The translations under genes and the position numbers were made by a program. The notes under the pieces are model-generated. The model saw nothing but the letters and a program-made list of their open reading frames with translations, was not told the DNA's origin and searched no databases. From Cyrtodaria siliqua (taxonomy: Eukaryota; Mollusca; Bivalvia; Adapedonta; Hiatellidae), in NCBI GenBank assembly GCA_037043455.1, contig JAWPHD010000141.1:124001-188000 (forward strand): a DNA stretch of 64,000 bases, written 5' to 3'. This document shows positions 27,401-42,400 of this stretch, in pieces (positions within the stretch are counted from its first letter, which is position 1; the number at the start of each line of letters is the position of its first letter).

Positions 27401-30400
27401 TATGCTACTGAGTATCAATGTCCGGCTGGAACTTACAACAACGTTACTGGAGCAGACGACATCTTCGACTGCAAATCTTGTACTTGTAAGTTTTTGTTTT
27501 TAGCTCTACTGGCCAACGGCCAGCAGAGCTTATGGGATGGTGTGTTGTCTATCGTCCGTCGTCTGTCTGTCGTCTGTCGTCCGTTAACTTTTCTTCAAAC
27601 GACTTCTCCTCAGAAACCGCTTGGCTAATTTTGACCAAACTTTACATGGATGATCCTTAGATGAAGCTTTTTAGATTTGTTAAAATTAGGTCCGCGCTAC
27701 ATCCAAGATGGCTGCCATTACCATATATGGTTGAAACATTAAAAAATCTTCTTCTCCAGAACCACTGGACAGATTTCAACAGTTTTTCTTTTAAAATGAT
27801 CGCCAACGCCTAGACTATCAAGTTTCTTCAAATAATAAGTTTGTTCAAATGGTGACTCGGGGGTCACATTTGGCCCCACCCCAGGGGTCACAGTTTTACA
27901 TAGGCTTGTAAAGGGAAAAACTGAAAAAAATCTTCTTCTTTGGAACCACATGGCACAGAGCTCTCATGTATTTCATGTAGCATCTGCTTATGGTCCTCTA
28001 ATAAGTTTGTTCAAATGGTGACCCTCGGGTCAAATTTGTCCCCGCCCCGAGGGTCACAGTTTTACATAGACTTATATAGGATTTTTTTTTTAAAAATCTT
28101 CTTCTCGGAAACTACAAGAGCCAGAGGTTTGATATTTTACATTTATTATAAGCTTATGGTCCTTTACCAACTTTGTTTAAATGATGACCCTGGGGTTACA
28201 TTTGGCCCCGCCCCAAGGGTCACATGTCTTACATAGACATGTATAGGAAAAAAACTTAAAAAATCTTCTTCTCTGAAACTGCAAGAGCAAGAGGTTTAAT
28301 ATTTTGCTGTTTCTATAAGCTTATGGTCCTTTACCAATTTTGTTCATTTTTTTTATAAATTATTATATTTTTTTATTTTTTCCTTTTTTTTTTTTTTTGT
28401 TCCTTTTTTTTTCCTTTTTTCTTTTTTTTCTTTTTCTTTTTTTATTGATTTTTATTAAATTGGAAAACTAGCCAGATCGGACTAGTAATGGCGGAGTTAT
28501 GGCTATATTTTGCCTCTTTAAGACTTTTGGGCCTCTTGTTTTATTGCTTAAATGATATACCGGTACTGAAAGGAAAAATAAACGCATATTGGGTATTTCT
28601 GCTATATATTGTATGTTTAGCATGTTACTGCTAATCGAATGGTACAGGACGACATTAGGCCAGTCCTTTCGGAAAGAAGGTTTAGACAGCTCCGAACACA
28701 CTAAAGGTTACCCCTTTAAAGTTTCATTATAAAGTAACATTTATGAATTTCGCGTAACAAAGTATACTACGTGACAGAGTTATCCTTTCTGTAATTAGTT
28801 GTAGCCCCTTTTTGTACAAAACACGTTGAGATGTATCTGGAATATTACAAGGAATTAGGTGTATATAATAGTGAAGAATAGGCAATTTTTTGATTATGCT
28901 TTTCTTTTTCCTTCCAGTATATTATTAGCTCTACTGGTCGAAGACCAGCAGAGCTTATAGGATGACGAGTTGTCAGTCGTCCGTCGTCCGTCGTCCGTTA
29001 ACTTTCTCTCGTTAAGACAATAGGGCCTTCAATTTTGATCCAATCTTTACCAAACTTTAACAGGTTGTTAATATCAATGAAAGCTCGGACAAGTTCGAAA
29101 ACCAGCCGTATTGGACCAGTATCGGCGGAGTTATGGCCCTTGATTTAGTTAAAAATGCTAAATTTTGCCTTGTTAAGACGATAGGGGCTTCATCTTACAC
29201 TCGATCTTTACCAAACTTTACCAGATTGTTACTATCAATGAAAGCTCGGACAAGTTCGAAAACCAGCCGTATTGGATTAGTAACAGCGGAGTTATGGCCC
29301 TTGATTTAGTTAGAAATGCTATATTTTGCCTCGTTAAGACGATAGGGGCTTCATTGTTCATCTGATCGTTACCAAACTTTATCAAATTGTTAATGTTGTT
29401 GAAAGCTCAAACAAGTTCGAAAACCAGCCGTATCGGACCAGTAAAAGCGGAGTAATGGCCCTTGATTTAGTTCAAAATGCTATATTTTGCCTTGCTAAGA
29501 CGATAGGGGCTTCATTGTTCATCCGATCTTTACCAAATTTTATCAGATTGTTAATATCAATGAAAGCTCGGAAAGTTTGAAAACCGTTCATATCGGACCA
29601 GTAACAGCAGAGTTATGGCCCTTGATTTAGTTCAAAATGCTATATTTTGCCTCGTTAAGATGATAGGGCCTTCATTTTTCATCCTATCTTTACCAAATTT
29701 AACCACATTGTTAATATCAATGAAAGCTTGGACAATTTCGAAAACCAGCCATATCAGAATAGTAACAGCGGAGTTATGGCCCTTGATTTAGTTAAAAAGG
29801 CTATGTTTTGCCTCGTTAAGACGATAGAGTTTTCATTTTTCATCCGATCTTTACCAAGCGTTACCAGATTGTTAATATCAATGAAAGCTTGGACAAGTTC
29901 GAAAACCAGCCAGATCGGACAAGCAACAGCGGAGTTATCGCCCTTGATTTAGTTAAAAATGCTATATTACGATAGGGCCTTAATGATAGATTGTTAATAT
30001 AAATGAAAGCTCGGACAAGTTTGAAAACCAACCAGATTGGAGTTACGGCCCTTGATTTAGTTAAATATGCTATATTTTGCTTTAATACTACGATAGGGCC
30101 TTCATTTTTCATCCGATCTTAACCAAACTTTACCAGATTGTTACTATCAATGAAAGCTCCGACAAATTTCAATACCAGCCAGATTGGACCATTTACACCG
30201 GAGTTATGGCCCTTGATTTTCTAAAATATGCTATATTTTGGCCTCATTAAGAAGAAAGGGCCTTCATTTGGCCAGATTTCAGTGAAACTCTTCAAGGATG
30301 ATCAGTACCAAGCCTAGTTGTACATATTGTCACCGTGTTCTGGTTGAATTATTTTGACGGAGTTATGTCCCTTTATAGGTTTTAATACACAAACTTTGTC

Positions 30401-33400
30401 TGGACTAGTTCTCCTGAACGTCTCCCCACATTTCAACCAAACTTTACAGGAATGATCAGCACCAAGCATAGTTGTGCATGTCATCGTCGCGTTCCAGTTA
30501 ACAGATTTTTAGTGGAGTTATGGGCCTTTAAAGGTTTCTGATATACAAACATTTTCCGGGCTAGTTCTGCTGAACCCCTGGCTGGATTTTAACGAAACTA
30601 GACAAGGATGATCAGTATCAGGTCTAGTTGTGCAAATCATTGCTGTGTTCCGGTTGAATGGTTTTTGGCAGAGTTATGGCCCTTTAAAGGTTTTCATACA
30701 CAAACTTTGTCTGGACTAGTTCTCCTGAATGCCTCCCCACATTTCAACGAAACTTTACAGGGATGATCAGCAGCAAGCATAGTTGTGCATATCATAGTGG
30801 CATTCCGGTTAACAGATTTTTGATGGGAGTTATGGCCCTTGAAAGGTTTTTGATACACAAACATTTTACGGGCTAGTTCTCCTGAACCCCTGACTGGATT
30901 TTGCAAAACTTGACAAGGATGATCAGTATCAAGCCTAGTTGTGCAAATCTTTGCCATATTTGGGTTGAATGATTTTTGGCAGAGTTATGGCCCTTTAAAG
31001 GTTTTAATAGCCAAACGTTGTCCAGATTAGTCTCTTTTGAACTCCTTGCTGCATTTCAATGAATCTTGATGGGGACGGGGATGGGGATGATCAGTACCAA
31101 GCCTAGTTGCACCTGTCATTGCCGTGTTTTGGTTGAATGAATTTTGGCAGAGTTATGACCCCTTAAAGGTTTTAATACACTAACTTTGTACAGACTAGTT
31201 CTCCCGAACCTCTGGCTGGATTTCAGCATCAGGGACAATCAGTACCAAGCCTAGTTGTGTATTTCTTCAACATGTTCTGGTTGAACGATATTTGAAAGAG
31301 TTATGGCCCCTTATTCATAAACTTTATCTAGAGCCAGTAGAGCGTCCACAGGCCCTCTTGGGCCTCTTGTTGTACGTAGATCTACGTATTATTGTATTGT
31401 AGCTCTACTTTGTACCTGTTAACTTGTCTATAGTGGAAGAAATGGAGAAGCACTGATAAAACACATTTACTTTTGAAGCTTTGTTTATGTCGAAGATATT
31501 AAATGTATTGACAGCAGGCCAGTAATTTTCCTTTTTTCCTACTTCTGAATCTATCTCTCCAGTAGATTGTTTTTGGTTTCGCCAGTGTAGCATGGAAGAC
31601 ACTTAGGGATTGCTTTGTCTGTTGTCGTCCTTATGTGCTCTCCAGTAGATTGTTTTTGGTTTCGCCAGTGTAGCATGGAAGACACTTAGGGATTGCTTTG
31701 TCTGTTGTCGTCCTTATGTGACCCCCCCCCCCCCCCCCCCCCCCCCCCCCACCCCCTAGGAAAAGTGGGAGGTCTGCCTTCACCACAAAAAAAAAATTGA
31801 CCGTCATATATAACCTTACATGTTTTGAAAATGACGTAAAACAGCATACAAACAGATCATCTTACCCCAAGCAATAACTCTGATTTTCATTATAGTACAC
31901 TTATGCTCCTTTTCATAAAACTTTAACCTGCAACCTGACCTAGCTGATAACTTGGTAAAATATTGACAATAAGCACACAACAGGCAACAGAAGTGTTCCA
32001 TGGAACACCTTTCTAGTTTTATTCACAATATAAGATTAAGTAAAGCAACATATTTATAACAAATAAACTTGATACATGTTATTTCCAAAGAAGGAAGATT
32101 AAAATTCTGTTGCGATTTAATGCAGATTTTCCACTCATGGATACAAAGTCTTAATATAATATTCATCCCATACTGGTCTACATGCACTGAAAAAATAATA
32201 TTCCATGCATGTGAATTTCCATGCACGTGATTGTAAATATTCATGCAATGTGAATTTCCATGCACGTGATTGTAAATATTTATGCACATTATTGTAAATT
32301 GTAAAATTCCTTGCATATTTTCATGCACGTGATTGTAAATTTCCATGCAGGTTATTGTAATTTGTAAATTTCCTTGTGCAGTCAAACCTCTGTTGGTGGT
32401 CACCTCTATTAAGCAACCACCTGTCTTAAGCACCACATTTTCTGTATCTCGTTTAAACAATGTTAATGTAAATCAACCTTTATTAAGCAGCCACCTGCCT
32501 TTAGAGGTCACAGTTGGTCTTTCCCTTGAGTGCCTGCTTAAGACAGCTTTGACTGTACATAATAAACTATGATTGTAAAATTTCATGCACCTGAACGTTT
32601 CTATTACAGCTGGGAAGTACTGTGACTCTGATGGTCTGGCTGAACCGACTGGAGACTGTTCCGCTGGTTGGTACTGTTCCGGTGGTGCTTACAGTTATAC
32701 GCCAGTGGAATATGTATCTTCATCGATATCCTTCACTATCAACGTATCATGTCCAACGTACCTGACCAATATGACCGGAGGTCCATGCACTCCTGGTACG
32801 TACAGAATTAAAATAACAATATCCTTCCTCTGATAATTAAAGATACCTTGAAAATAAATAGAGGATATTTGTTGTTTTGGAGTGAATAATATACAATTAT
32901 GGACTTTTCAGCTGTTATACATGATGTGATATGCACCAAAAAAATCATTATTGACCGAGGCGATAGCCGAGGTCAATAATGATTTTTTGGTACATATCAA
33001 CATCATGTATAACAGCTGAAAAGTCCATAACTGTTTTATTATATAACCCTCAATTTACAATTATATAAAACAGGTCAATATCAAAAAAACAATTATATAA
33101 AACAGGTCAATATCAAAAAAACAGGTCAATATCAAAAAAACAGGTCAATATCGCTAGATATTTTTTCTAAAAAATTACTTTTTAGCCAATGAAAACGCGT
33201 CTATTTATAGGTTATATAATAACATGTTTTATTTCATCGAGAAGTGAGAAATCTTTATATTTTCACAAATGCAAAGCGTGAGTGAAAATATATCTCTCTC
33301 GAGATGAAATAAAATATGTTATTCACTCCAAAACAACAAATTTTCTTTTTATTTTATGATTTTACAAACATTTTTTTAGGGAAACTACGGTAGAACAACA

Positions 33401-36400
33401 AGGGAGGCAATTTCAATAAGTTTGACTACAAAAATAAATATTTTATTTATACCCAAATAGAACAATTGTTTAATATATTTATATTGGCAGTCATTTCCTT
33501 TTAACTTTTGAAATCCATTTCGAATCATTGTTTGAATAGAATGTACAATTCGCAGTGTTTTTTAAGTCCCGGCAGCCACTGTGAAAATAAAACTCTATAT
33601 TCTATATTTCACAATGTGAAATAACACTTTTATTTCACTGATAAAATACAGTATTTCATTGCTTATCAACAAATAAAACAGAATTCTATAGACATACTTA
33701 ATATCAGACATCATTAATATTTTTTTGGCAGACAAAATAATGAAAAGTTATTTACAATAATTATGTACTGGACCTTAGCAATTTTAAGGAAAAATCATAC
33801 GTTTTCATTTAGATGCTTTATAAATATGCTTTATAAATATGGTGTGTTTCTTTCATATGAAATATATTTGTGGGCTATATATGTGGTTTTATCTGGATGT
33901 TTTTCCTGCGTAAAATATAAAATAAATGTGATGATTAAGTTTTGTATATTATGTCTACTGTCAGGAACCTACTGTCCAAATGGCAGCTCAATGGCGATCC
34001 CGTGTCCACTCGGTCAGTATTGTGATGCCTCCAATTTGGCCTCGCCCACCGGCAACTGCTCAGCGGGATATTTCTGTAACGGCAGTCAGTCGATACCAAA
34101 CCCAGTGCCATGTAGCATAGGTTATTATTGTCCATCCGGAACCACGGCAGAGATAGCATGTCTGCCCGGAACATTCAACAGTGAGTATTTTACGCTTTCA
34201 TATCGAGGGATGAACTCAAAACTATTGTAACTATATATAAATTGAGCTGTTTCCCCCTTTTGGTACGCAGTATTCAGGGAAAATTTAGAGAGTATTCGGT
34301 ACCCACGGCCCGGGTACCAGTACCCGCAAATTACATTTTTTAGTATTCAGTACGCATAAAAAATAGGTACATGCCTTCAAACTATGTTTTCTATGTAAAA
34401 AAACTTGAAATCCACAAAAATTGTAGGACATCGTATTTACATTTCATGATTGACTCCAAAACAGCAAAATGGTGAGATAAAACCTTTAATACTGTTTTAA
34501 ATGTCCTTTTATATCACATCTTCATAAAATTAAATAAATAAATAGCAAATTGGTTAATTTTTATGAAGAAATTCATGTTAAATAGTATTCAGTACTCGGG
34601 TCTAAAATGAAGGAGTATTCAGTACTCAGCTCTAAATTAGAGAGTATTCAGTACTCAGGCGTCCTCGTTAAGCGTAGCCATTCTGATTAATATATAAAAC
34701 TAGTTGATATTCTACATGACAAAAGGAATATTATGTCAGTTTAATGAAAGGATTGGGACGAAAAGGCAGAGCCTCGCCATTCTTTGTTTTCTAAGCCTCG
34801 CCTCGCCTAATAAACATGATAGTAAAAGGCACTGATATAATATGCTCTATATATTTTCAGACCGTACTGGTGGTGTAGATGTCAATGACTGTTTGAGCTG
34901 CACGGCCGGTTACTACTGCCAGTCATTTGGCCTTTCAGAACCCACCGGACCCTGCGACATAGGCTATTACTGTCCAGGCGGTCAAGAGACTCCGACTGAC
35001 ACCAGTCTCGCCTGCAGTCCTGGGCACTTCTGTTACCAAGGCAGCCATAATGAGACTGGTTGTCCGTCTGGAGATTACCAGCCACATTGGCAGAAAGGAG
35101 ACTGTGATCCGTGTCCTGCAGGCTCATATTGCAAAGCTTTCGGTGTGTTGAATAATTTGTTTCAGTTATTTGGAGGGAAAAAAACAATAAAATAATGATA
35201 ATAGAAGTTTTGTCTTTTGCTGCACGTGTTTCATATGCTTGAATAGTGCACATAATAATAGTAGTGGCACTTTCTGCCTATATAGCATGGCAGACAATTG
35301 AAAATACTGCAACAGGTCAATGACATATGTTGCTATCAAATATTGCCAATTGCTAATAGGATAATTAGATTTTCCCTGTGTCCTTAATTTTGACAAGATA
35401 TAAGGAGGTGTAATCTTTAAACAATATATACAATAAAACTGTAGACTTTTTTAAAATTAATTTACAGCATTTAATGGGGTTGAGTATGTTCCCAATATAA
35501 CGTTGCATTATTATGTTCATTTTACTTTATAAGGTGATTACGAGGTCTTGGATGCAGAAAATATTACAACCACTGGCAATTACTCCGGTCGTTATCGCAG
35601 TTACCGAGGTGTATCGGTACCCACCACCTGTCCGGCTGGTTCCTACTGTCCAACAAATACTGAGTACGGCACGCATTACCTGTGCCCTGAAGGAACATAC
35701 AGCAGCACCACTGGGTTGTCCAGCACAGGACAATGTACCCCATGTCAGCCAGGCATGTACTGTAGTGGAGAAGGTAAGTGACCTTGAGTGTTGTCTGCTG
35801 CTTACAATGCCAAATCGGTCATACAAGAAGTGAGCCTCACTCTGTTTGTCCTTGAAAAGTGACATTTTTTCACCTAATCTCACTCAGAAATTTCATAAGA
35901 TCTTTAATTCATTTAGAAATCAAAATCTCCCTGTTCATTTCAGATTCTTCTAACATGTGACTCAGAGTTTCAAAATATGTTTATTTTCTTTAGAAATTGG
36001 AGATAACCACAACTTGTAAACTTGTAAATTTCATTTGAAAATATCAGTAAAATTCATACCTGCCACCTTCTGAAAGGACAGGAAGGGAGATTCGTCTCTG
36101 AAATAAGGAAATTGTGTAATTTGACCACTTTTTGTATTGTCTACGGTTAAAAATATAATTGGATCTTCTAAACATGTATTTTGCACAGTCATATATTCTT
36201 TTATACTGGCATTCCTGTTAAAGCAAATTTTTTTTTTTTTTTTTTTCAAAAATAAGATTTTTCTCGTGGCCGGAGACTTGTCAAAAGCTACATAACGTTT
36301 TTAAAAGTGTTGCAAAGTTACTTATGTGTTTGGCTTTATTGTTCGGCTGTATTAAAGGTATTGCCACTTTAATCTACAGGTAATACAGTACCCTCTGGCC

Positions 36401-39400
36401 CCTGTGATGCTGGGTACTACTGTACCCTCGGGGCCTTTAATTCCACTCCCACTGATGGCTCCACTGGCAATATCTGTCCTCCGGGCAAGTATTGCATGTC
36501 TGGTAGCGTGACAGGATCGGGTTGTCTGATAGGAACATTTAGCACGAGCCTCGGTCTGAAAGCCAGCACAGAATGCACTGACTGTACTCCTGGATACTAT
36601 TGTGGAAACACGGGCCTAACTGCCGAGTCTGGAACTTGCTGGGCAGGTACGTGCAATGTGGAGGCTATAAAAAGTATTCATGCTGTGTCAATCAGTTGTG
36701 TGTTTTTTAACTGGTCTTTTGGGATCGTCGAGCCTTTATTAAAGCCCAATAAAGTTAGCTTTGAAGTAGAATACCTCTGAAGCTGGTGCTAAAGGCGTAA
36801 GAGGTGTTGCTTCTTACATTACATCTCATGAACAGACGTATAAAACTGAGTCTGCTACCTTATTCCTTTGGTTGTGTTTCTACTTCCAGAAGATCTTCCT
36901 GGTCAGGATTTATTACAATAGGACAGTTAAAGGGGTTGATGCACTATTTTCAAACAATATTTAATTAAAAGGGCTCTGACAACCTTAAAAATGGCTGAGA
37001 GAGTTATCAAAATGCCTTTATAAATAAATGAAATATGACTATTGAAATATTGCAAAGAACATAATGGAGGTGGCCATCTTGAAACGATGACATCATCGTG
37101 CCTTTTTACTATATATGGCATATTGACAAAATATATTATAAAGCAAAGAAAATCACTGCAAATAGCTTAAAAATAACTATACAGATGTAAAATATATAAA
37201 TTGTATGCTTATTTTTTATTTCCGGTGATTTTCTTTGCTTTAAAAGACATTTAATCAGCATGCCATATATTGTAAAAATGCATGATGATGTCACTGCATT
37301 TGTGTTTTTTTTGCAAATGTTCAATAGGTCAGACCTCCTTTATTTTTCATGGCATTTTGATAATTCTGTCGGCTTTTCTCAAGTTTTTCAGAGCCCTTTG
37401 AAATAAACATTGTTTGAAAATAGTGCATCAACCACTTTAAGTTGAACAGCTGTTGGGCATACTGATATTTAACGTTTAAACCACTAGGTCTATTGAAATG
37501 GCTTCTTTGTACTTTATATGAATTGGACTCGAGATATTTTCTAATTTCACATTTATTCAAAACTTTCTACTTAGAAAGTAACCAGCTAAATCCATTATCG
37601 AGATATTTTTAAACCTCTAATTTACAGCATCAATATACAATAATAATTGTATTGGAAAGAACACAAATACTTATAGAAAACTTATTTAAGGAGAGGATCA
37701 GTATATTTTTTTCTTTTATTCCAATAAACTATGTACTGTACTAAATATTTATTTTGTGAAAACATTGAAATAATATGTTTAAACTTTTTTAGGTCACTAC
37801 TGTTCATTGGCATCAGAGCAGCCCAACCCCGTGGGCCAGACATTCGGGGACTTGTGTACCGTGGGCCATTACTGTCCTAATGGTACCGACACGCCACGTG
37901 ACTGCCCCTTTGGAACATTCCTCAATATGACTGGTATCGGTGATGAGGCCGACTGTATAGCATGCACACCAGGTACGTGTTTTTCCAGAAAAAAATCTTT
38001 GCCAATTTCTTGTCTTTAATATTTTACTATAGTTTTGCCTTTGCTGAACATAAATTTTTTGTTATATATCTATCACTTTTAAGGGTTTGTTGGATCGACA
38101 TCAAATTAGATATTATATTATGGAAATCTAGGCATACTCTGTAGTTGGAATAGGACTTAGTTGATGTTCATGTTTTTATTGTGCCCCACCACAAAAGTGG
38201 AACAACATATAGTGGTACCCTCGTCAGTCCGTCCAAAAATAAGTTTTTTATAAATTCTATTTTTATGTGAGCTATGGCACTAAAGTGTGGCATCCATGTC
38301 TCATGGAAACATTTTCTAGTTAATTTTGATTACCGTTCTGCAACTTGAGTAATGCAACTTAGTTTTTGCCACCATTAGGTTACTACTGCGATGGAACAGG
38401 TCTGACGGCGCCATCTGGTCAGTGTAATGCCGGATACTTCTGTACGCTTCGTGCCAACAACAGTGCCCCTACAGACGGCATCACTGGTGACAGGTGCTCC
38501 GAGGGCTACTACTGCACAGTGGGATCATACGCGCAGACCCCTTGCTCCAATGGTACATACATGAACACAACGGGAGCGTCATCCTGCATCACCTGTCCAG
38601 CCGGGTACTACTGCGTAAACAGAGACAGGGCTGACATCTGTCCTCAGGTAGGTTTTTATTGAGACAGTCAGCACAATGGCTTAAGTGCGTCTGTACATTA
38701 GTCGAAAATGTTATACATTTACTAAATGTTTTTTCTTCCAACAACATCATTCAAACTATAAGTGATAGGACTTTCAAATTTGGTCATTGGGTGTATTAGG
38801 ACATATACTATACATATAACACAACAAATGTGTCCATGATCTCGACATTTAGGTTTAAAAGGACTGAACAATAAGTTGGAAAACAATCCACTGTATTGGA
38901 TAAAACTTTCAAAGTTGATCATTAAGTATACAGATGGTGCCACACAGGTTACGACTTTTCATTCAGTGCAGCGATACTATTTTAACGCGGACACCGACTT
39001 GTCCCTGCGATTTTTTGAGATATCACCAAACACGGTGTCTATAAATTTTGTCCACCACGATCAAAATATGGACACTGCCCGTCATCAGCATGGTGTAACC
39101 TTGTGAGATTTACATATTATTTCAATATGTATTCCAATATGTAAATTACCTTGAAACCCCGTGAATTCTCACTGTTGATGATTGGGAGCTCCCATAGAAA
39201 AATATGTTTCATGGTAAATTAGCTGTAATAATATGATATTTTCCTATGTCTAGTTTTAACGGTAATACTGGTTTTAGAACAATTGATAGATTTTGTTTGT
39301 TTGATCATTTTATCTTCACTGGTTTAACACAGACACTATGTAATGCTAGAAGATTCTATAAGCTCGTTTTGGTAAAACGTACAGAACTGGCTTGATAAAA

Positions 39401-42400
39401 CAGATATCAACTAGAAACATCTATTTATTCCTTGACTTTGGCCTTTTTTATAACTTTTATTACATGTAACTATAATGCAATCATTGTTGTGTGTTATTTT
39501 CAGGGTAACTATTGTCCAATGGGAACCGGTGCAAACCTGCAGCTGTGCCCGTCTGGGACATATGGGGCCACAACCTTACTCGCTGCTTCGACTGATTGTA
39601 CACAGTGTACAGGTAAGCTGATGTACCAACATGACAGAAAGGTCAAACATGTACAAAATATGTCATCACATAACTGATAATGTCATAAAACATGTACAAA
39701 ATGTGTTATCACATAACTGATAATGCCATAAAATGTCAGAAAACATGTCTTAACTTGATGTCACAGCTGTTAAATTATACCACTAATATCCTATGCATTA
39801 TGAATTTTTGTGATATTTATGACAAAATGGCTTGATTTCACTCCCCCACGCCATTTGATGTAATAAATCAATTTCAAGCTCTATGGTGCTCAGTCATTTT
39901 ATTCCGTCACTGCCCGAGATAGTTGCCTGAAATTTAAATTCCGTTTTATCTACTCCAACAGGTGGTTACTACTGCTCGACACCAGGAACTCCAGCACCGG
40001 ACGGACCTTGTTCTGCCGGTCACTACTGTACTCTGGGAGTGAACACTGCCACGCCAGCTACTACACACACTGGCACGGGAGGAGAGTGTCCAGCCGGCAG
40101 TTACTGTCCAATCAATTCTTCTGTAGCAATCACATGTGCTGCTGGCACGTATGCTAAAAATACAGGTAAAGTCTAAGTCTGTATACCATATTTCCCCTAA
40201 TAGTAGTGTCCAGGTATTATGAAAAATACCAAGGGGCCCCTCCTATAAAAAATAAAAAAATAAAAAAATAATAAAAAATAAAAAAAAATATTAAGGTTAT
40301 ACAAAATATCGCAGAATGGTGGAGCATATAGTGGGCAAATTGTATATGGGCAAAATGTCTTGTCCAAGTTTTATTTTCGACCATCCAGTAGTTCATAGTT
40401 AAGACCCTTTTAATAGTAAAAAATTGCAAAATGAATGGTATCCGCACTCTAACTTGGGTAATTATTATCCAATTTTCTCCAAACTTGATCATATTATATA
40501 TGGGCACAATGTCTCGCCCAAGTTCGATTTTTGGCTCTATCGCCCCAGTACTTTTAGATTTATGCCCCTTGGAATGATACATATTCGCGAAATAAATGTT
40601 ATAGTGGGGGCATCTGTTTTTCTAGTTTATTTACTCATAATTCATTATGCATATTCAATCACGGGTATTTTAGAATCCGTGAATAAACCTTTACTTTTAA
40701 TTGGCACATATACATTATTATCTAACCTGAACACCTGGATGAAGTTTTGATGGTTTTGTAGTGTAAGTAATTTTGCCGTTATTTGGCAGGTTAGTTTCTT
40801 TAACATCTTTAACATCTCCAGAAATTAAAAAAATATCAAGTGTAGCCTTTTCAAATGTACTGAGTGTATAAGTAAAGAATAATATACAGTAGAGTCTTGT
40901 TGACCCCTCTGCTTAACCCTTAACTCTCTACATATATATAATGGACTGTTCTTTCTTTCAATTAAGACCATTCCAATTATGTGACAAAGGGGTGTTTTGG
41001 GGAAATGACTGATAAGCAGCTGGACATTGTAAACCCTGGGTTTACGATGGATGCAAAGGCTATTATAGTCATGCTTAGCGGGATAAGAGTTAAATGAATT
41101 ATATCTAAACTTTGGTTGCACTTGAGGTTTGCATGCTGGTTCATTTAAACAAGAAACACATTTCCATATGTATTGACTTTTAAGGGTTCATGAATCGAGG
41201 ATGAGAAATTATGACCAAATGAGTTTTCCAAGTTTACGACTAAATTGCTATATTGTGCTTGTCTTTAGTGAATAAAAGTTCATATTTATGATATGACTAT
41301 TTTGTTTTGTTTTTTATGCCCCCACCACCGAATATAGCGTTAGCCATGTCCTTCAGTCCCGAAAAGTTGTGTGTGTCTATCTCCTCCCACACTTTTCAAC
41401 CGATTGCTTCGAAACTTTACAGGATGCTTACCTATGATGTCAAGATGTGCATATTGTTTCGGCGTCAAATCGACCCAGTATTACTGGAGTTATGGCCCCT
41501 TTTTCGTCAAATTTTACGAGAAAATATTGTGTGTGTCTATCTTCTCCCACACTTTTCAACCAATTCCTTCAAAACTTTCAGGATGCTTACCTATGATGTC
41601 AAGATGTGCATATCGTTTCGACGTCAAAATCGACCCAGTATTACTGGAGTTATGGCCCCTTTTTCATCAAATTTTATGTGAAAATATCATGTGTTTATCT
41701 TCTTCCACACTTTTCAACCGATTGCTTCGAATTTTTCAGGATGCTTATCTATGATGTCAAGATGTGCATATCGTTTCCGCATCAAAATTGACACCGTATT
41801 ACCAGAGTTATGGCCCCTTTTTCTTAAAATGTTATCTTTAACACAGATTGTTTTCAGTGTGAGCATCCGTGTCCCATGGACACATTTCTATTTTTAATTT
41901 GTTTTTATTATGTGACTAACTGATCTCTAAATATGACTATTTTTTACAGGACAATCTGTATGTGATATATGTCCTGGTGGATACTTCTGTTTGGCCGGGA
42001 CAGTAGACTTCAGTGCCACGCCTTGCCTCTCTGGATATTACTGCCCAGATGGCACTGAGTATTTTGACCAGTACAAATGTCAATCGGGATCGTACAATCC
42101 TTACACAAACATGAACAACGCCTCCGCGTGTATCTCATGTGATCCGGCCTACTATTGTCTGGGCGAGGCCCTGTCTTCCACTTCTGGGCAGTGTTCCCCT
42201 GGCTGGTTCTGTACGGGCGGAGCCTCATCACCAACCCCATTGCCAATTGGTAAATATAAATTCACTTTTTACTAAATTCACTAAATCCTTATAAAAAATA
42301 ATCTTTACAGTAGAAAACTCAATATTTCCAAGAAAAAACACTTAAACACACTTGATTAAAAGTTGGATTTATTATTCAGTAGAAAAGGTCAGGCATAAAA

